Shown piece by piece: positions 16,711-28,666 of a stretch of DNA of 64,000 bases. Positions within the stretch are counted from its first letter, which is position 1; each line of letters opens with the position of its first letter. The stretch comes from Oscillatoria sp. SIO1A7 (lineage in GTDB: Bacteria; Cyanobacteriota; Cyanobacteriia; Cyanobacteriales; Laspinemataceae). The stretch covers positions 124,001 through 188,000 of the forward strand of contig JAAHFN010000022.1 in the NCBI GenBank assembly GCA_010672965.1, written 5' to 3'. The notes under the pieces were generated by a model. That model was not told where the DNA came from, did not search any database, and saw only the letters and a program-made list of their open reading frames with translations. The translations under genes and the position numbers were made by a program.

Positions 16711-19700
16711 CTACAAAACCCAATGCTGGTCAATCAGAGACTGCTTATCTTGTTCGAGCTTGACTATGGTATTTTCCGCTGCAGTGAATTGAGGTTGCAA
16801 AGCAGCCACCAGAGCTTGGGCGCTAGCGTGAGCCGCATTTTGTTGATGTGCCAAAGCATTAGCTGCCGCTTGTGCCGCATTGTAATTAAGGTGCGCTTGG
16901 TGATTATAAACCCAGCCGTAAACCCGCTTGCGGCGTCCGCTCCGCCCACGGCGATAGCCCACAACTCCCCAGGTATGAATTCGGGCGTGCCAGTAATTAG
17001 CTGCATTCTGCTGATTTTGTCGTTGCTGGTCTAGCTGGACGACCCTTTCATTAGCCTGGTTTACCCGCTGTTGGAGGTTTTGCAGGATAGATTGCTGTTG
17101 CTTAATCTCCGTATCTTTAACTCCTATCTGACGAACCAGAGCATCTGCCCAAACTCGTAAATTGGTAATCTCTTTGCGGAGTTTGGCCACGCGATCGCGC
17201 AGAGTTTTCGCCTCGTCCTGCCGCAGTTTTGCTTGTTTCTCCAGGTCGGCTTTATCTCGCAGTTCCGCCGCTTCTTGCTTGAGCTTGGTCGCCTCTTGGC
17301 GCTTGGTCGCCGCTTGCTGTTTTAGGGTAGCAGCGTTCTGGCGGAGACTGGCAGCAATAGTCGGAGAAACAGTTGCTAAAATCTTCGCTTGTTCCTCTAG
17401 TTTGATAGAGACTCCTTCCTGAGTCTTCGCCTCTTGTTCGGCCTTGGTAGCCTTTTGCTCTCGCTCCGCCGCTTGTTGCAGAAGTTTGGGGCTCGGGTCG
17501 AGAGCATCTGCTTCTTTGCGAAGCTTGGCCGCTTCTTGGCGCAGATTGTCAGCCTCGCGATCGCGGCTTTGAGCTTGTTGCCGGAATTGCGCCGCCTGTT
17601 GCTGAAGCTGACTCGCTTCTTGGAAAAGTCGATTCGCCTTCTGGCGCAGGGGTGCCGCCTGTTGCCGGAACTTAGCCTCTTCCTGTTCTTTCTGAGTTGC
17701 TTGTTGCTTTAATTGGTTGGCTTCTTGTTCTTTTTGAGTTGCCTCCTGCTGTAATTTGGTCGCCTTTTGCTGTTGTAAAAGTGCTGGCTTTTCGAGAGCG
17801 ATCGCATCCCGCTCTTTTCGAGCAGCTAAAAGCTTCCAGGTAATCGCCTGCTGCCGACTTTGCGCCGCCTGCTGTTTTAGCTTAGCAGCATTTTGGCGGA
17901 GACTGGCTGCTACACTGGGACTACTTGCCTCTAGATCCTTGGCAGTTTGCTCTAGAGTAGCGGCGGACTTTTCTGCAGTAGTCGCTTTCTTTAATTCGTC
18001 AGTTGCCTTTTGCTTCAAGGAAGCAGCGAACTGCTTAATAGCGATCGCTTGTTTCTTTATAGCAGCAGCCGCTTGATTTGCTTCTGTCGCTTTTTGCTTC
18101 AATTCAGCAGCCGCTTGGGTTGCTGCCGTCGCTTGTTTTTGGAAACTTGCAGCCGCTTGCGCCGCAGCAGTCGCCTTTTGTTCTAAGTCCGTCGCTTGTC
18201 GGTCTGGGCTTGCAGCTTCTGCCAGCTTCTTAGCTCGTTGCTGTTCGGCGGCGATCGCCTTTTGCTCTAAAGCAGCAGACTCTTGTCGCGCCAAAGTCGC
18301 TTTTTGCTCCCGCTCCGCCGCTTGCTGGCGCAACAATTTAGGTCGCAGAAGTTTTTGAGCTTCTTGCTCCTTGGCATTAGCTTGCTGCTCTAGAGATGTA
18401 GCTTCTTGCTCCTTCTGATTTGCGCGTTCTTTGAGGCTGAGATTGGGCGGGCCGCTTACTTGCTTCACCGAGCCCGTCGTATTGTAAACCCAGCGCTGGT
18501 GCCGCCCCGTTACCACGGTAATCGTCCAACCAGTAATATGACGCCAGAACGAGTGGCCGGAATAGTGGGCGGTTTCGGATTCAATTCGGAAAACAGAAGT
18601 AGGCAATCCCGTGCGATCGCTCAAATTTTGTAACACGGCATTTCGCGCCCATTCCTTGCTCTGGCTCGGATTTACCTTTTTAAATACCTTCTTAATTCCG
18701 CTCCATAGCTTCTTGAAGAAAGCTTGGCGTTCCCGAGCTAGCTCGTCTGCGGCAAAAGTTCCTTGCTCTGGAAGATTGACGGGACTTTTGAAGGGATTTT
18801 TGAAATTTTGCAGTTCGGCAGAATCCGGTTCTGTTAACTTAGCAAAAGCCACAGCAGCCGCTACATTGAGCAAGCCCGCACCAGTTTCCGCATCCCAATT
18901 AGCAACATTCAAATCGGTAGCGGTTCGCTGGAGCAAGTCAACTACTTGCTGATAGCTTAAATCGGGATTGGCCGCCCAGACTTCAGACACTGCACTGGTT
19001 ACTTTAGCGGCGGCTATAGAAGTGCCAGCTATCTCGTCCCCTTCCACTGCTGCCATAATGCTAAGACCGTCGCCGTAGCTAGAATAGTCGGCGCGCTCCC
19101 GTCCGTCGGCAGCACCTACAGTAATAACATTATCAAAGGCACCGGAAGCTTGACCGAGGGCAGACATTTCTGCTCCCTGGTTGCCCGCCGCAGCCACAAC
19201 TAGAACATTGCGATCGCGAGCGTATTGCAGAGCTTCCCATTCTCGGGCAGTCAACTGGCTGCGAGTAGAAACCGTGCCATCGTCGTTAATTTGGGTCAGG
19301 TCAAAGCTAAGATTAACAACCGCATTAGTTTGTCCCGATTCTTGGGCAGCATCTACAAACTCAACTAGGGATTCTGCCCATTTACCAGAACCCACAGCGC
19401 GACCCACCCAAACTGGAGCCTGATTTGCTTCTTCGATTTCTGTATTAGCAGCAATTTCTTTTAAAACTTCGGTGCCGTGATTGTCGCCTTCTCCTTCTGC
19501 CAGTAATGGGTTGCGATCGCCATCTATTCGGTCTTGCCCTAAAATCAAATCTAGGGAATCAAGCTCGGAATCGCTAGCGCTAAATCCAGTATCGATAACG
19601 CCAATTAAGGGGCGATCGGAGCTTGGATTTGGCAAGTTTGGCAAGTTTACCGGCGAGTTTACCGGCGAGTCAGAGCCGCCGCCGCCTGCAATATCGGGAA

Positions 19701-22700
19701 GCGGTTCTAACTCAGCTTCCGCCACAAGCTGCCCTATAGCTTCCGGCCGAGCGATAATTTCATCTAATTCTTGCACCAACTCGGCTTCAGCCCGAGCGAA
19801 ATACTCGGAAACGGTATCCGGGTCGTTTAGCAGTTCGTCGAGTTTTTCTAAAGATTCTATTCCCGACTCTTCGAGAAACCGAACTCGGGCTTCTGGGTCG
19901 CTGCGCAGGGTTTCTAGTTCTTGCTCTAATTCCGCTTTTTGTTGCGCGACTAACTCGGCGATCGCTTCTGGATCGTTACGCAGCTCTTGCAAGTCGCGCA
20001 CGGCCTTCGCTTCATCAAATTCCGTAACTATTTCCGGCTCTGGGGCGGGCTCTGGGGCGGGCTCTGGCGTCGGAACTTCGGGAACTTCTGGGCTGCTAGG
20101 CACTGGCGGCGCAGCAGTTGGCGACTCCGTTGCAGCCAGCAATTCCGCAGTAGCATCCGGGTCATTTTGCAGCGTTTCTATCTGCTGCTCGAAATCGGCG
20201 CGAGCCTCGGCAAATGCTTCGGAAACTGCCTCGGGATTATCCAGCAGCTCCTGAATATTCCACGACAAACCATCAGCTTTTACCTCGGACTGGAGCTGAG
20301 CCACAGCCTCTGGATCGTGCCGAATTTCTTCCAGCTTCTCCACGAACTCAGCCTCAGCAGCAGTGAATAACTCCGCTACTGCCTCTGGGTTACTTGCTTC
20401 CAGGTCGGCAGCAATTTCAGAATTATCTACTACTTCTGTGTCCGGCGTTGCTTCCGGCTCGCTCGCAGTTTCAGAATTATCTGCTACTTCTGTGTCCGGC
20501 TCGCTCGCAATTTCGGAATTATCTGCTACTTCTGGTTCCGGCTCGGCATCAGTTTCATAGTTATCTGCTACTTCTGTGTCCGGCGTTGCTTCCGGCTCGG
20601 CATCAGTTTCAGAATTATCTGCTACTTCTGCTACTTCTGCTTCCGGCGTTGCTTCCAGCTCGCTCGCAATTTCAGAATTATCTACTACTTCTGATTCCGG
20701 CGTTGCTTCCGGCTCGCTCGCAGTTTCAGAATTATCTGCTACTTCTGTGTCCGGCTCTGGTTCCGGCTCGCTCGCAGTTTCAGAATTATCTGCTACTTCT
20801 ACTACTTCTGCTTCCGGCTCGATCGCAGTTTCAGAATTATCTGCTACTTCTGCTTCCGGCTCGCTCGCAGTTTCAGAATTATCTGCTACTTCTACTACTT
20901 CTGCTTCCGGCTCGATCGCAGTTTCATAGTTATCTGCTACTTCTGTGTCCGGCGTTGCTTCCGGCTCGGCATCAGTTTCAGAATTATCTGCTACTTCTGC
21001 TACTTCTGCTTCCGGCGTTGCTTCCGGCTCGATCGCAGTTTCATAATTATCTGCTACTTCTGCTACTTCTGTGTCCGGCTCGCTCGCAGTTTCATACTTA
21101 TCTGCTACTTCTGCTACTTCTGTGTCCGGCTCGCTCGCAGTTTCATAGTTATCTGCTACTTCTGCGTCCGGCGTTGCTTCCGGCTCGATCGCAGTTTCAG
21201 AATTCTCTACTACTTCTGTGTCCGGCGTTGCTTCCTGCTCGGCATCAGTTTCAGAATTATCTGCTACTTCTGCTACTTCTTTGTCCGGCTCTGCTTCCGG
21301 CTCAACTTCTGCGTCCGGCTCGATCGCAGTTTCATAGCTATCTGCTACTTCTGCGTCCGGCGTTGCTTCCGGCTCGGCATCAGTTTCAGAATTATCTGCT
21401 ACTTCTGCTACTTCTGTGTCCGGCTCTGCTTCCGGCTCAACTTCTGCTTCCGGCTCGCTAGCAGTTTCAGAATCATCTACTACTTCTGGTTCCGGCTCGC
21501 TAGCAGTTTCAGAATCATCTGCTACTTCTGCTTCCGGCTCGCTAGCAGTTTCAGAATTATCTGCTACTTCTAGCTCCGGCTCTGCTGCTGGAGTGACATA
21601 AGGTTCGGCATAAGCAATTATCGCTTCGCCCAGCTCCGAGCTGCGCCAATCTTTGGCCGGGTTAATAACGTCATCTAAGCGAGCTGCTTCTCCAGTGGCA
21701 CCGCGCACTTGAAAGATAATATCGTTGTAGTCGCGATCGCTCCAAGCATCAACCCGCAAATCCTCCATCACAAAAGTATTGCCATCGCCAGTGACATCGG
21801 CAATTTGACCGATATGGAAGCTATCGTTGGGGTTAGCAGTAGCCATCGAGAACAGAGGACGAACCGCGCCACCGATGCTTGGGTTTTCAATCAACTGCTG
21901 CACCGTGCCATTGGGAATTAGCATGATGCCAAACTTATCCCCCGGACGCATATTAAAAGTACGGGCACCTTCATATTGACCGAAATTCCAACTCCGAGAC
22001 TCCCCTAGCAAGCCATCGAAGCGGCCAGCCTGAGTCACATCGTCGATCGCTATGTAACCTTTGTGGGTGTTACTAGCTCCCCGAATAGCTACTTCCTTGA
22101 TAAATTCTTCCGAACCGGGCTCTATCCCTTCTAAACCGTCAATGCTGAAAAGGACGACTTGTCCCTTATAGGCACCGCCATCAAACACGAAATCAACCGT
22201 AACTTCGCCGGTTTCTCCAACCTCAAAAACTCCAGAGGTATAGGTTTCGCTAGCATCTTGCGTCGCTGATAATACCCCCGCTTCTGACTCTGCATCTTGG
22301 TCTGCTTCTGGCTCTGCTTCTGGCTCTGCTTCTTGACCTTCGGTAGCAGCAGCCTCGGAGCTAGACTCGACTGGATTGCGATCGCCAGCCGTTTCCTCCG
22401 CAAGCTCGGCAACAGTGCTATTGGCGATCGAATCTAGCTCGCTCTCAATTTCTTCTGCTGATTCGGCGATCGCCTCGGAATCATCGCTGCCATTCTGGTC
22501 TGGCTCGCTATCAACTTCTTCCGCCGATCCTGCAGCAATATCCTCCGATAAACTAGCCTCAGTTTCTGGGTCAGTTTCTGGATCGGTTTCTGGGTTAAAC
22601 TCGCTTTCTACAGTCTCGGAGCTAGCGATCGCCGACTCCTCTTCTGCCGACTCCTCTTCTGGCGACTCTATCTCAGAATCTGGCTCAATAGCTTCCGCGC

Positions 22701-23250
22701 TATCCTCCGCACTATCCTCGGCGCTATCTTCCACAGATTCCTCTGAAGCAGACTCTATCTCAGAAACTGACTCGGCGCTATCTGCGGCGCTATCTTGTAC
22801 CGCTTCCTCCGCTTCCTCTCCTGATATAAAGGGAAGATCCTCCAAATCTTCTTCGGGGATTGGCTTATCTACTATATTCTCAGCTACCAGAGAATCGAGA
22901 TTATCTTCTAACTCTGAATCGCCGTCGGTATCGCTACCCTCAGCATCGGCACTAGCCTCGCCGCCCTCCTCAAAATCTTCCTCAAAACTCTCCTCAGAGT
23001 CGCTATCCGATTCTAAAGAATCGGCATCATCGACTTCTGGGACTTCTGCCTCGGAAGTTTCTGGCGTATCTGGCGCATCCTCAATCTCAGGTACTTCTAC
23101 TTCAGATATATCGGGGCTCTCCTCGAACCCTTCCACCAGCAAGCCGCTGGGAGTTTCCATCCGTTCCAGAATAAAAGTCTGACCCTGAAATTCTTCCGGC
23201 TGGGAACGCTTTTGGCGCTTTTTGGAAAATAAATTTGCGAAAAACATCAA
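16711..23250 (-). CDS. Giant S8 protease with long coiled-coil C-terminus (2179 aa)
   Basis: Order by approximate residue: leader [14 protein letters not shown] (22-35); [14 protein letters not shown] (about 131-144); acidic stretch; DUF4114 (335-517); about 400 residues of tandem repeats around [14 protein letters not shown]; helical repeats with NDPEAVAEL; S8 domain (about 1210-1473) with [22 protein letters not shown] and AGTSIAAAK; a cationic [16 protein letters not shown] (about 1511-1527); a coiled coil of some 470 residues made of Q/A/K/E repeats such as [13 protein letters not shown]; a basic aromatic patch [19 protein letters not shown] (about 2098-2116); a final helix. No signal peptide is evident. 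I infer a secreted structural or lytic fibre protein, possibly self-cleaved. The repeats are variable, so the length may differ between strains. Confidence 0.85.
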   Translation of the reverse strand: MMFFANLFSKKRQKRSQPEEFQGQTFILERMETPSGLLVEGFEESPDISEVEVPEIEDAPDTPETSEAEVPEVDDADSLESDSDSEESFEEDFEEGGEASADAEGSDTDGDSELEDNLDSLVAENIVDKPIPEEDLEDLPFISGEEAEEAVQDSAADSAESVSEIESASEESVEDSAEDSAEDSAEAIEPDSEIESPEEESAEEESAIASSETVESEFNPETDPETDPETEASLSEDIAAGSAEEVDSEPDQNGSDDSEAIAESAEEIESELDSIANSTVAELAEETAGDRNPVESSSEAAATEGQEAEPEAEPEADQDAESEAGVLSATQDASETYTSGVFEVGETGEVTVDFVFDGGAYKGQVVLFSIDGLEGIEPGSEEFIKEVAIRGASNTHKGYIAIDDVTQAGRFDGLLGESRSWNFGQYEGARTFNMRPGDKFGIMLIPNGTVQQLIENPSIGGAVRPLFSMATANPNDSFHIGQIADVTGDGNTFVMEDLRVDAWSDRDYNDIIFQVRGATGEAARLDDVINPAKDWRSSELGEAIIAYAEPYVTPAAEPELEVADNSETASEPEAEVADDSETASEPEPEVVDDSETASEPEAEVEPEAEPDTEVAEVADNSETDAEPEATPDAEVADSYETAIEPDAEVEPEAEPDKEVAEVADNSETDAEQEATPDTEVVENSETAIEPEATPDAEVADNYETASEPDTEVAEVADKYETASEPDTEVAEVADNYETAIEPEATPEAEVAEVADNSETDAEPEATPDTEVADNYETAIEPEAEVVEVADNSETASEPEAEVADNSETAIEPEAEVVEVADNSETASEPEPEPDTEVADNSETASEPEATPESEVVDNSEIASELEATPEAEVAEVADNSETDAEPEATPDTEVADNYETDAEPEPEVADNSEIASEPDTEVADNSETASEPEATPDTEVVDNSEIAADLEASNPEAVAELFTAAEAEFVEKLEEIRHDPEAVAQLQSEVKADGLSWNIQELLDNPEAVSEAFAEARADFEQQIETLQNDPDATAELLAATESPTAAPPVPSSPEVPEVPTPEPAPEPAPEPEIVTEFDEAKAVRDLQELRNDPEAIAELVAQQKAELEQELETLRSDPEARVRFLEESGIESLEKLDELLNDPDTVSEYFARAEAELVQELDEIIARPEAIGQLVAEAELEPLPDIAGGGGSDSPVNSPVNLPNLPNPSSDRPLIGVIDTGFSASDSELDSLDLILGQDRIDGDRNPLLAEGEGDNHGTEVLKEIAANTEIEEANQAPVWVGRAVGSGKWAESLVEFVDAAQESGQTNAVVNLSFDLTQINDDGTVSTRSQLTAREWEALQYARDRNVLVVAAAGNQGAEMSALGQASGAFDNVITVGAADGRERADYSSYGDGLSIMAAVEGDEIAGTSIAAAKVTSAVSEVWAANPDLSYQQVVDLLQRTATDLNVANWDAETGAGLLNVAAAVAFAKLTEPDSAELQNFKNPFKSPVNLPEQGTFAADELARERQAFFKKLWSGIKKVFKKVNPSQSKEWARNAVLQNLSDRTGLPTSVFRIESETAHYSGHSFWRHITGWTITVVTGRHQRWVYNTTGSVKQVSGPPNLSLKERANQKEQEATSLEQQANAKEQEAQKLLRPKLLRQQAAEREQKATLARQESAALEQKAIAAEQQRAKKLAEAASPDRQATDLEQKATAAAQAAASFQKQATAATQAAAELKQKATEANQAAAAIKKQAIAIKQFAASLKQKATDELKKATTAEKSAATLEQTAKDLEASSPSVAASLRQNAAKLKQQAAQSRQQAITWKLLAARKERDAIALEKPALLQQQKATKLQQEATQKEQEANQLKQQATQKEQEEAKFRQQAAPLRQKANRLFQEASQLQQQAAQFRQQAQSRDREADNLRQEAAKLRKEADALDPSPKLLQQAAEREQKATKAEQEAKTQEGVSIKLEEQAKILATVSPTIAASLRQNAATLKQQAATKRQEATKLKQEAAELRDKADLEKQAKLRQDEAKTLRDRVAKLRKEITNLRVWADALVRQIGVKDTEIKQQQSILQNLQQRVNQANERVVQLDQQRQNQQNAANYWHARIHTWGVVGYRRGRSGRRKRVYGWVYNHQAHLNYNAAQAAANALAHQQNAAHASAQALVAALQPQFTAAENTIVKLEQDKQSLIDQHWVL

Positions 23251-23262
23251 CGATTACCTTTT

Positions 23263-23318
23263 GAATTGGGAATTGGGAATTGGGAATTGGGCATTGGGCA
23301 TTGGGCATTGGGCATTAT
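23263..23318. repeat. Heptamer tandem repeat GGGAATT/GGGCATT
   Basis: About eight heptamers in a row lie just upstream of the second giant gene (first TTGGGAATTGGG type, then TTGGGCATTGGG). Its start codon and any ribosome site are within 20 bp of this repeat. Confidence 0.85.
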
Positions 23319-23370
23319 TATACTGCAAAATTACCTGCTAAAAATTTCTTTATTTGGAGTTTTTTTTCAG

Positions 23371-23540
23371 ACCAATTCTTTATGAATTTGCACGCAATAG
23401 TAACCTTGACTCGCCGTTCGGGCGCTCGCTTGTCGTAGGCTCCGCCTGCCCTCTGGGGCATAGCCCTAAACTACGCCAATGGAGGCTTCGACAAGCGAGC
23501 GCCCGAACGGCTAATTGTTGCATTTTAATACAGAAATGGT
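23371..23540. mobile_element. MITE-like element, family 3, copy 1
   Basis: The inverted termini are ACCAATTCTTTATGAA and TACAGAAATGGT. An inner long inverted repeat is built on GCCGTTCGGGCGCTCGCTTGTCG and its complement (two stretches). It is the same family as 46092-46228. Between it and 23662 lie only short repeats (GAATAGTGAA types). Confidence 0.7.
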
Positions 23541-23661
23541 ATAACCACTTGAGCTTGGTAGCCGGGGGGTCAAAACCCCCTGCTGTCGGCTAAAAATGAA
23601 TAGTGAATAACGAATGGTGAATAGTTGGTTTCTTCACTTTTCACTATTCACTATTCACGTT

Positions 23662-26600
23662 TTACGAGAAGCGATGCTCCTCTGCAGCGGGAACGCCACC
23701 GGATTGGAGCATGATGCTAACCGCTAAATCTTTCTCAGCATCGGAAAGATTGGGATTGCCCAGAAAATCGACAATCTTGCTAACCCCAGCCGGATCGCCT
23801 TTAAAGAGAGGCTGATACTTGCTGTCTAAAGGCGGATTCTTTGTCAGAGGGAAAAGCGCCTGCTGCTGCTGAGGACTGAGAGTAACCCAGGTAGCAATCA
23901 CTGAAGAAAAAGTGACATTATTCCCTTGTTCGATAATCGGCAACAAGCCCTGCTGTTGTTGGGGCGTCAGAGTATTCCAAACAGCTTGGTATTGCAAAAC
24001 TTCTCCGCCATTAGGATCGCTGCCGTCAAACAGGGAATGATATTGGGCGGGAAGTCCGTTGAGCAGGTTGACGCGAATTGCATCCTTCTGCGGGGTCGTA
24101 AGCTTATTCCAAGCCCCCTGGAGATCCAGAATTTGCTGGTTGACTTGTACCACTTGGGTAGCTTGCTGCTGCTTCTTGCGCTTGAACCAGGAAACAACAC
24201 CGGCGATCGCACCTCCTACTAGGGCAACGCCGCCCAAAACTACCCCAATCTTACCTAAGACCGGCAGCGCAACGAACTTCTTGACAACGCCGCCTATGAA
24301 GCCCACTACCTTTTTGATAACCGGGATAGCTTTCTTAACGAAGCTAACCACCTTTTTCACGAAGCTGACGACTCGCGTGACGACCTTAACGACTTTCTTG
24401 ACGACCTTAACGACCTTCTTGAAAACCTTCTTAATACCGCGCCAGAGTTTCTTAAAGAAGGCAGGTCGTTCTCCCTCGCCAACTTCACCGCCAAAACCGG
24501 CAGCCGATGCTCCTAGGGCAGCAATACCATCGGAGGCAGCAGCTTGCGACTCCACTTCCCGCGCTAGCTGCACTGCCAGTGCCATATTCAGCAGCCCCGC
24601 TCCGGTTTCCGCATCCCAACCAGAAGTATGGATATCTGTGGCAGTCGCCTTAAGAATTGTTTTCACCTCTGAGGCGCTCAGATGTGGATTAGCCGCCCAA
24701 ACTTGGGAAGCAGCTCCGGTGACTTTGGCCGCCGCAAAAGAAGTTCCCTCGATCGCTTCCAATCGCTCTACAGAAAGATTGCTATCGTCAACTTCTCCCA
24801 GAGATTCCAGAGCCTTTTGCAACATTTTTTGTGCGGCTTGGAAAGCTTTAGCCTCGTCCTCGTCCCCTAAAGTAGGAGTTTCCTCCCCAGAGTCCTCCGG
24901 CAAATCGCCCACTTCCAGAGCCTGCTCGATTAATTGGCGCTCTTCCGCCGTCAAATCTTGGAAAAGATCTATTTCCTCAGTCCCAGTCGCAGCATTTGGA
25001 TCTATTACCTGTTCGCCGTAAGCCACTATGTCCAATCCCGCTCCGTAGCTGGAATAAGAAGCGCGATTTGCCTCGGCATCCGCCGCGCCAACAGTAATAA
25101 TATTGTCAAACTCTTGGGAAGCTTGACCCAAAGCAGACATCGCCGCTTCCCCCTGGTTGCCCGCCGCCGCAACAATCAGCACGCCATTATCGCGAGCGTA
25201 CTCGATCGCCGCTCGTTCCTCCGGCGCGAATTCAGTACGGGTCGTAACAGTGCCATCGGCATTAACTTCGCTCAGGTCAAAGCTTAGATTCACTACAGCA
25301 TTGGGTTGATCCGATGCCTTAGCAGCATCCACAAACTCCACTAAAGACTCTTCCCAATTGCCAGCACCAACCCCACGTCCTATCCAAATAGGAGCATCAT
25401 CATTCACCCCATCAATGCCAATGCCATTGTTTTGAGTAGCGGCAATAATTTCTAGCACCTTATTGCCATGTTCTTCCTCCCCTTGTCCCGCAGGTACAAA
25501 AGGATTATCATCGCCATCCACTCGGTCTTGGCCTAGAGTAATGCGGCTGTAATCCAAATCGGGATTATCCCCCGCAAAGCCCGTATCGATCGCGCCAACT
25601 AGGGGCTGGTCTTCCGGCGCAAACTCATATTCCCCTGCTAAGGCATTGACATCAGCAAAGTTATCCTGGGTTAGCTCCGCAAAAGCTTCCTCTAATTCCA
25701 GATCCCAACCAGCAATAAGCTGGTCTTGTTCCTGTTCGCTAGGAACGTCCGGTCCGGGTTCCTCTAATACACTGTCTGGATTGCTAGTAATTTCCGCCAG
25801 TTGAAGGCGAAGAGAATCCAAAGTATCCTGAAGTTCCGGCACCAGCTCGGTATTAACGTCCTCGACGACTTCTTGAACCGCCACTGTTTCCTCTTCAGAC
25901 AAAATATCCTCAGTATCCTCAGAGTTCTCAGTATCCGACGAATCATCGGAACTCTCATCCTCATCCGAAGAGTTATCCGCTACATCAGTTTCGTCAGAAT
26001 CCGTATCGGAATCATCAGTTTCGCCATCGGAATTCTCATCCTCATCGGAAGAGTTATCCGCTACATCAGTGTCCTCGGAATCCGTATCGGAAGAATCATC
26101 AGTTTCGCCATCGGAATTCTCATCCTCATCGGAAGAGTTATCCGCTACATCAGTATCGTCAGAATCCGTATCCGACGAATCCGTATCGGAATCATCAGTT
26201 TCGCCATCGGAATTCTCATCCTCATCGGAAGAGTTATCCGCTACATCAGTGTCCTCGGAATCCGTATCCGACGAATCATTGGTTTCGCCATCGGAATTCT
26301 CATCCTCATCGGAAGAGTTATCCGCTACATCAGTATCGTCAGAATCCGTATCCGACGAATCATCGGTTTCCTCATCGGAATTCTCATCCTCATCGGAAGA
26401 GTTATCCGCTACATCAGTGTCCTCGGAATCCGTATCCGACGAATCCGTATCCGACGAATCATCAGTTTCGCCATCGGAACTCTCATCCTCATCGGAAGAG
26501 TTATCCGCTACATCAGTAGCGTCAGAATCCGTATCCGACGAATCATCAGTTTCGCCATCGGAACTCTCATCCTCATCGGAAGAGTTATCCGCTACATCAG

Positions 26601-28626
26601 TAGCGTCAGAATCCGTATCCGACGAATCATCAGTTTCGCCATCGGAATTCTCATCCTCATCGGAAGAGTTATCCGCTACATCAGTATCGTCAGAATCCGT
26701 ATCCGACGAATCATCAGTTTCGCCATCGGAATTCTCATCCTCATCGGAAGAGTTATCCGCTACATCAGTATCGTCAGAATCCGTATCCGACGAATCATCA
26801 GTTTCCTCATCGGAATTCTCATCCTCATCGGAAGAGTTGTCCGCTACATCAGTATCGTCAGAACCTGTATCGGAAGAATCATCGGTTTCGCCATCGGAAC
26901 TCTCATCCTCATCGGAAGAGTTGTCCGAAGAGTTGTCCGCTACATCAGTATCCTCGGAATCCGTATCGGAAGAATCCGTATCCTCGTAATCCTCAGCGTC
27001 GGAAGAGTTATCCGTATCCGAAGAGTTATCGGCTACGTCGTTATTATCGGTCGAGCCATCATCGCCGGAGTCGGCAGTGACGTAATCCAGAATTTCTTGC
27101 CCCAGTTCGGAACTGCGCCAATCTTTAGCGGAATTAATTGCTTCCTCAAGCTGCACCGCTTTTCCGGTCGCACCTTTGATATGGAAGATAATATCGTTGT
27201 AGTCGCGATCGCTCCAAGCATCCACGCGCAAATCTTCCATCGCGAAAGTCTTGCCATCCCCCGTCACATCAGCGACCTGGCCGATATGGAAAGCATCATC
27301 GGGATTGGCCGTGGCCATAGAAAACAACGGACGCAGAGCGCCACCAGCAGTTGGGTTCTCAAGTGCCTGCCGTACCGTACCATTGGGAACTAGCAAGAAG
27401 CCAAACTTAGACCCCGGACGCATGGTAAAAGTTTTAGCGCCTAGATATTCGCCGCGATTGGCATCAGTTCCATCCATTTTGCCGCTGATTCCGGCACCCT
27501 CCTGGGCATCAGAAATGACAATCCGACCATCCTCAGAATCGCTGAGGGAGCGAGTAAGAGCTTCTTGGATAAATTCTTGCGAACCCGGTTGCAAATTACC
27601 CATATTCTCCAGGCTGAACATGGCCAAGTCACCCTTATACCAGCCGCCATCAAATACAAAGTCAACAGTGACTTCGCCAGTTTCGCCGACCTCGAAGATG
27701 CCCGATTCAAAAACATCCTCGATATTGCCGCTTACCGCAGCGGGACGTTCCCCAAAGGAGCGATCGCCCTCTGTTGCATCTTCCTCGGATTCCGTCTCGC
27801 TAGCAGACTCGTCCTCTATTAAATCTGAGTTTGAGTCAGAGTCCGTTTCGCTAGCAGACTCGTTGCTGGGCTGCGGCTCCGATTCCGTCTCGCTAGCAGG
27901 TGAATCCTCTATTAAGTCTTCCTCTGCCTCCGTTTCGCTAGCAGATTCATTGCCCTGCTCCGGCTCCGATTCCGTCTCGCTAGCAGGTGAATCCTCTATT
28001 AAATCTGAGTTTGCTTCGCTAGCAGGTGAATCGCCCTGCTCCGGCTCCGATTCCGTCTCGCCGGCTGACTCTTCCTCCGTCGCATCTGAGTCTGTTTCGC
28101 TTTCTAATTCATCGTTATCGCTAGAAGCATCGGAGCGATCGCTCGAACCATTGTTTGAGTCGGTCGGGTCGGCACTCGAATCAACATCTTGGCTCGAATC
28201 GACATCTTGGCTCTCCGAGACTTCGGCGACCAGCTCGTCTAGCCCTACCTCAGCGTCCTCGGCTTCTCCGGCATCCTCAATAAAGGGAAGATCTTCGAGA
28301 TCTTCTTCCGGGATAAGCGATTCTAGAGTGCTTTCAGCAATAGATGAGGCGCTATCGTCGTCGAGATCTGGCTCTTGCTCTGAAAAGTCAATCTCTTCCT
28401 CGCCACCATCGATATCGATATCTTCTCCAGACAGATCGTCAATCTCAATATCTGGCGGTTCTAGTTCGGATATTGCCAGATCTGGACTGTCTTCTAAGCC
28501 GTCGATTAATGCCCCACTGGGAGTATGGATTTGCTCCAGAACAAATGTCTGAGACTCAAAGCCTTGAGCCTTGGGTCGTTTTGCCTGCTTTTTACCCTGG
28601 GTGCGAAACAAATCAATGAAAAACAT
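23662..28626 (-). CDS. Giant S8 protease with cationic membrane-active C-terminus (1654 aa)
   Basis: Order by approximate residue: leader SQTFVLEQIHTPSG (27-40); [14 protein letters not shown] (about 103-116); acidic stretch; DUF4114 (304-487); about 370 residues of D/S/E repeats around DVADNSSDEDENSDGE; S8 domain (about 1000-1355) with [24 protein letters not shown] and GTSFAAAKV, and with an insertion of about 80 residues before the Ser; then [17 protein letters not shown] running into VVKVVKK-type amphipathic repeats and a glycine/valine hydrophobic stretch (about 1382-1485); finally three related WxxLTPQQQ(Q)-like units. The shared promoter element is 40 bp upstream. The acidic repeats could bind calcium. 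I infer a secreted, self-activated membrane-damaging or surface protein. Confidence 0.85.
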   Translation of the reverse strand: MFFIDLFRTQGKKQAKRPKAQGFESQTFVLEQIHTPSGALIDGLEDSPDLAISELEPPDIEIDDLSGEDIDIDGGEEEIDFSEQEPDLDDDSASSIAESTLESLIPEEDLEDLPFIEDAGEAEDAEVGLDELVAEVSESQDVDSSQDVDSSADPTDSNNGSSDRSDASSDNDELESETDSDATEEESAGETESEPEQGDSPASEANSDLIEDSPASETESEPEQGNESASETEAEEDLIEDSPASETESEPQPSNESASETDSDSNSDLIEDESASETESEEDATEGDRSFGERPAAVSGNIEDVFESGIFEVGETGEVTVDFVFDGGWYKGDLAMFSLENMGNLQPGSQEFIQEALTRSLSDSEDGRIVISDAQEGAGISGKMDGTDANRGEYLGAKTFTMRPGSKFGFLLVPNGTVRQALENPTAGGALRPLFSMATANPDDAFHIGQVADVTGDGKTFAMEDLRVDAWSDRDYNDIIFHIKGATGKAVQLEEAINSAKDWRSSELGQEILDYVTADSGDDGSTDNNDVADNSSDTDNSSDAEDYEDTDSSDTDSEDTDVADNSSDNSSDEDESSDGETDDSSDTGSDDTDVADNSSDEDENSDEETDDSSDTDSDDTDVADNSSDEDENSDGETDDSSDTDSDDTDVADNSSDEDENSDGETDDSSDTDSDATDVADNSSDEDESSDGETDDSSDTDSDATDVADNSSDEDESSDGETDDSSDTDSSDTDSEDTDVADNSSDEDENSDEETDDSSDTDSDDTDVADNSSDEDENSDGETNDSSDTDSEDTDVADNSSDEDENSDGETDDSDTDSSDTDSDDTDVADNSSDEDENSDGETDDSSDTDSEDTDVADNSSDEDENSDGETDDSDTDSDETDVADNSSDEDESSDDSSDTENSEDTEDILSEEETVAVQEVVEDVNTELVPELQDTLDSLRLQLAEITSNPDSVLEEPGPDVPSEQEQDQLIAGWDLELEEAFAELTQDNFADVNALAGEYEFAPEDQPLVGAIDTGFAGDNPDLDYSRITLGQDRVDGDDNPFVPAGQGEEEHGNKVLEIIAATQNNGIGIDGVNDDAPIWIGRGVGAGNWEESLVEFVDAAKASDQPNAVVNLSFDLSEVNADGTVTTRTEFAPEERAAIEYARDNGVLIVAAAGNQGEAAMSALGQASQEFDNIITVGAADAEANRASYSSYGAGLDIVAYGEQVIDPNAATGTEEIDLFQDLTAEERQLIEQALEVGDLPEDSGEETPTLGDEDEAKAFQAAQKMLQKALESLGEVDDSNLSVERLEAIEGTSFAAAKVTGAASQVWAANPHLSASEVKTILKATATDIHTSGWDAETGAGLLNMALAVQLAREVESQAAASDGIAALGASAAGFGGEVGEGERPAFFKKLWRGIKKVFKKVVKVVKKVVKVVTRVVSFVKKVVSFVKKAIPVIKKVVGFIGGVVKKFVALPVLGKIGVVLGGVALVGGAIAGVVSWFKRKKQQQATQVVQVNQQILDLQGAWNKLTTPQKDAIRVNLLNGLPAQYHSLFDGSDPNGGEVLQYQAVWNTLTPQQQQGLLPIIEQGNNVTFSSVIATWVTLSPQQQQALFPLTKNPPLDSKYQPLFKGDPAGVSKIVDFLGNPNLSDAEKDLAVSIMLQSGGVPAAEEHRFS

Positions 28627-28666
28627 TGAGAATCATCCTTGTATGGTGTTTTGTTTGAAAAGCTGT

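Noticed and set aside
20394-21461. Long open frames opposite the acidic repeat regions of the giant genes (also 25801-27393, 27251-28552, 13131-13961)
   Set aside because: They arise because Glu/Ser/Asp repeat codons leave the complementary frames free of stops. Their translations are pure repeat (LLLLPAR or [15 protein letters not shown] types).
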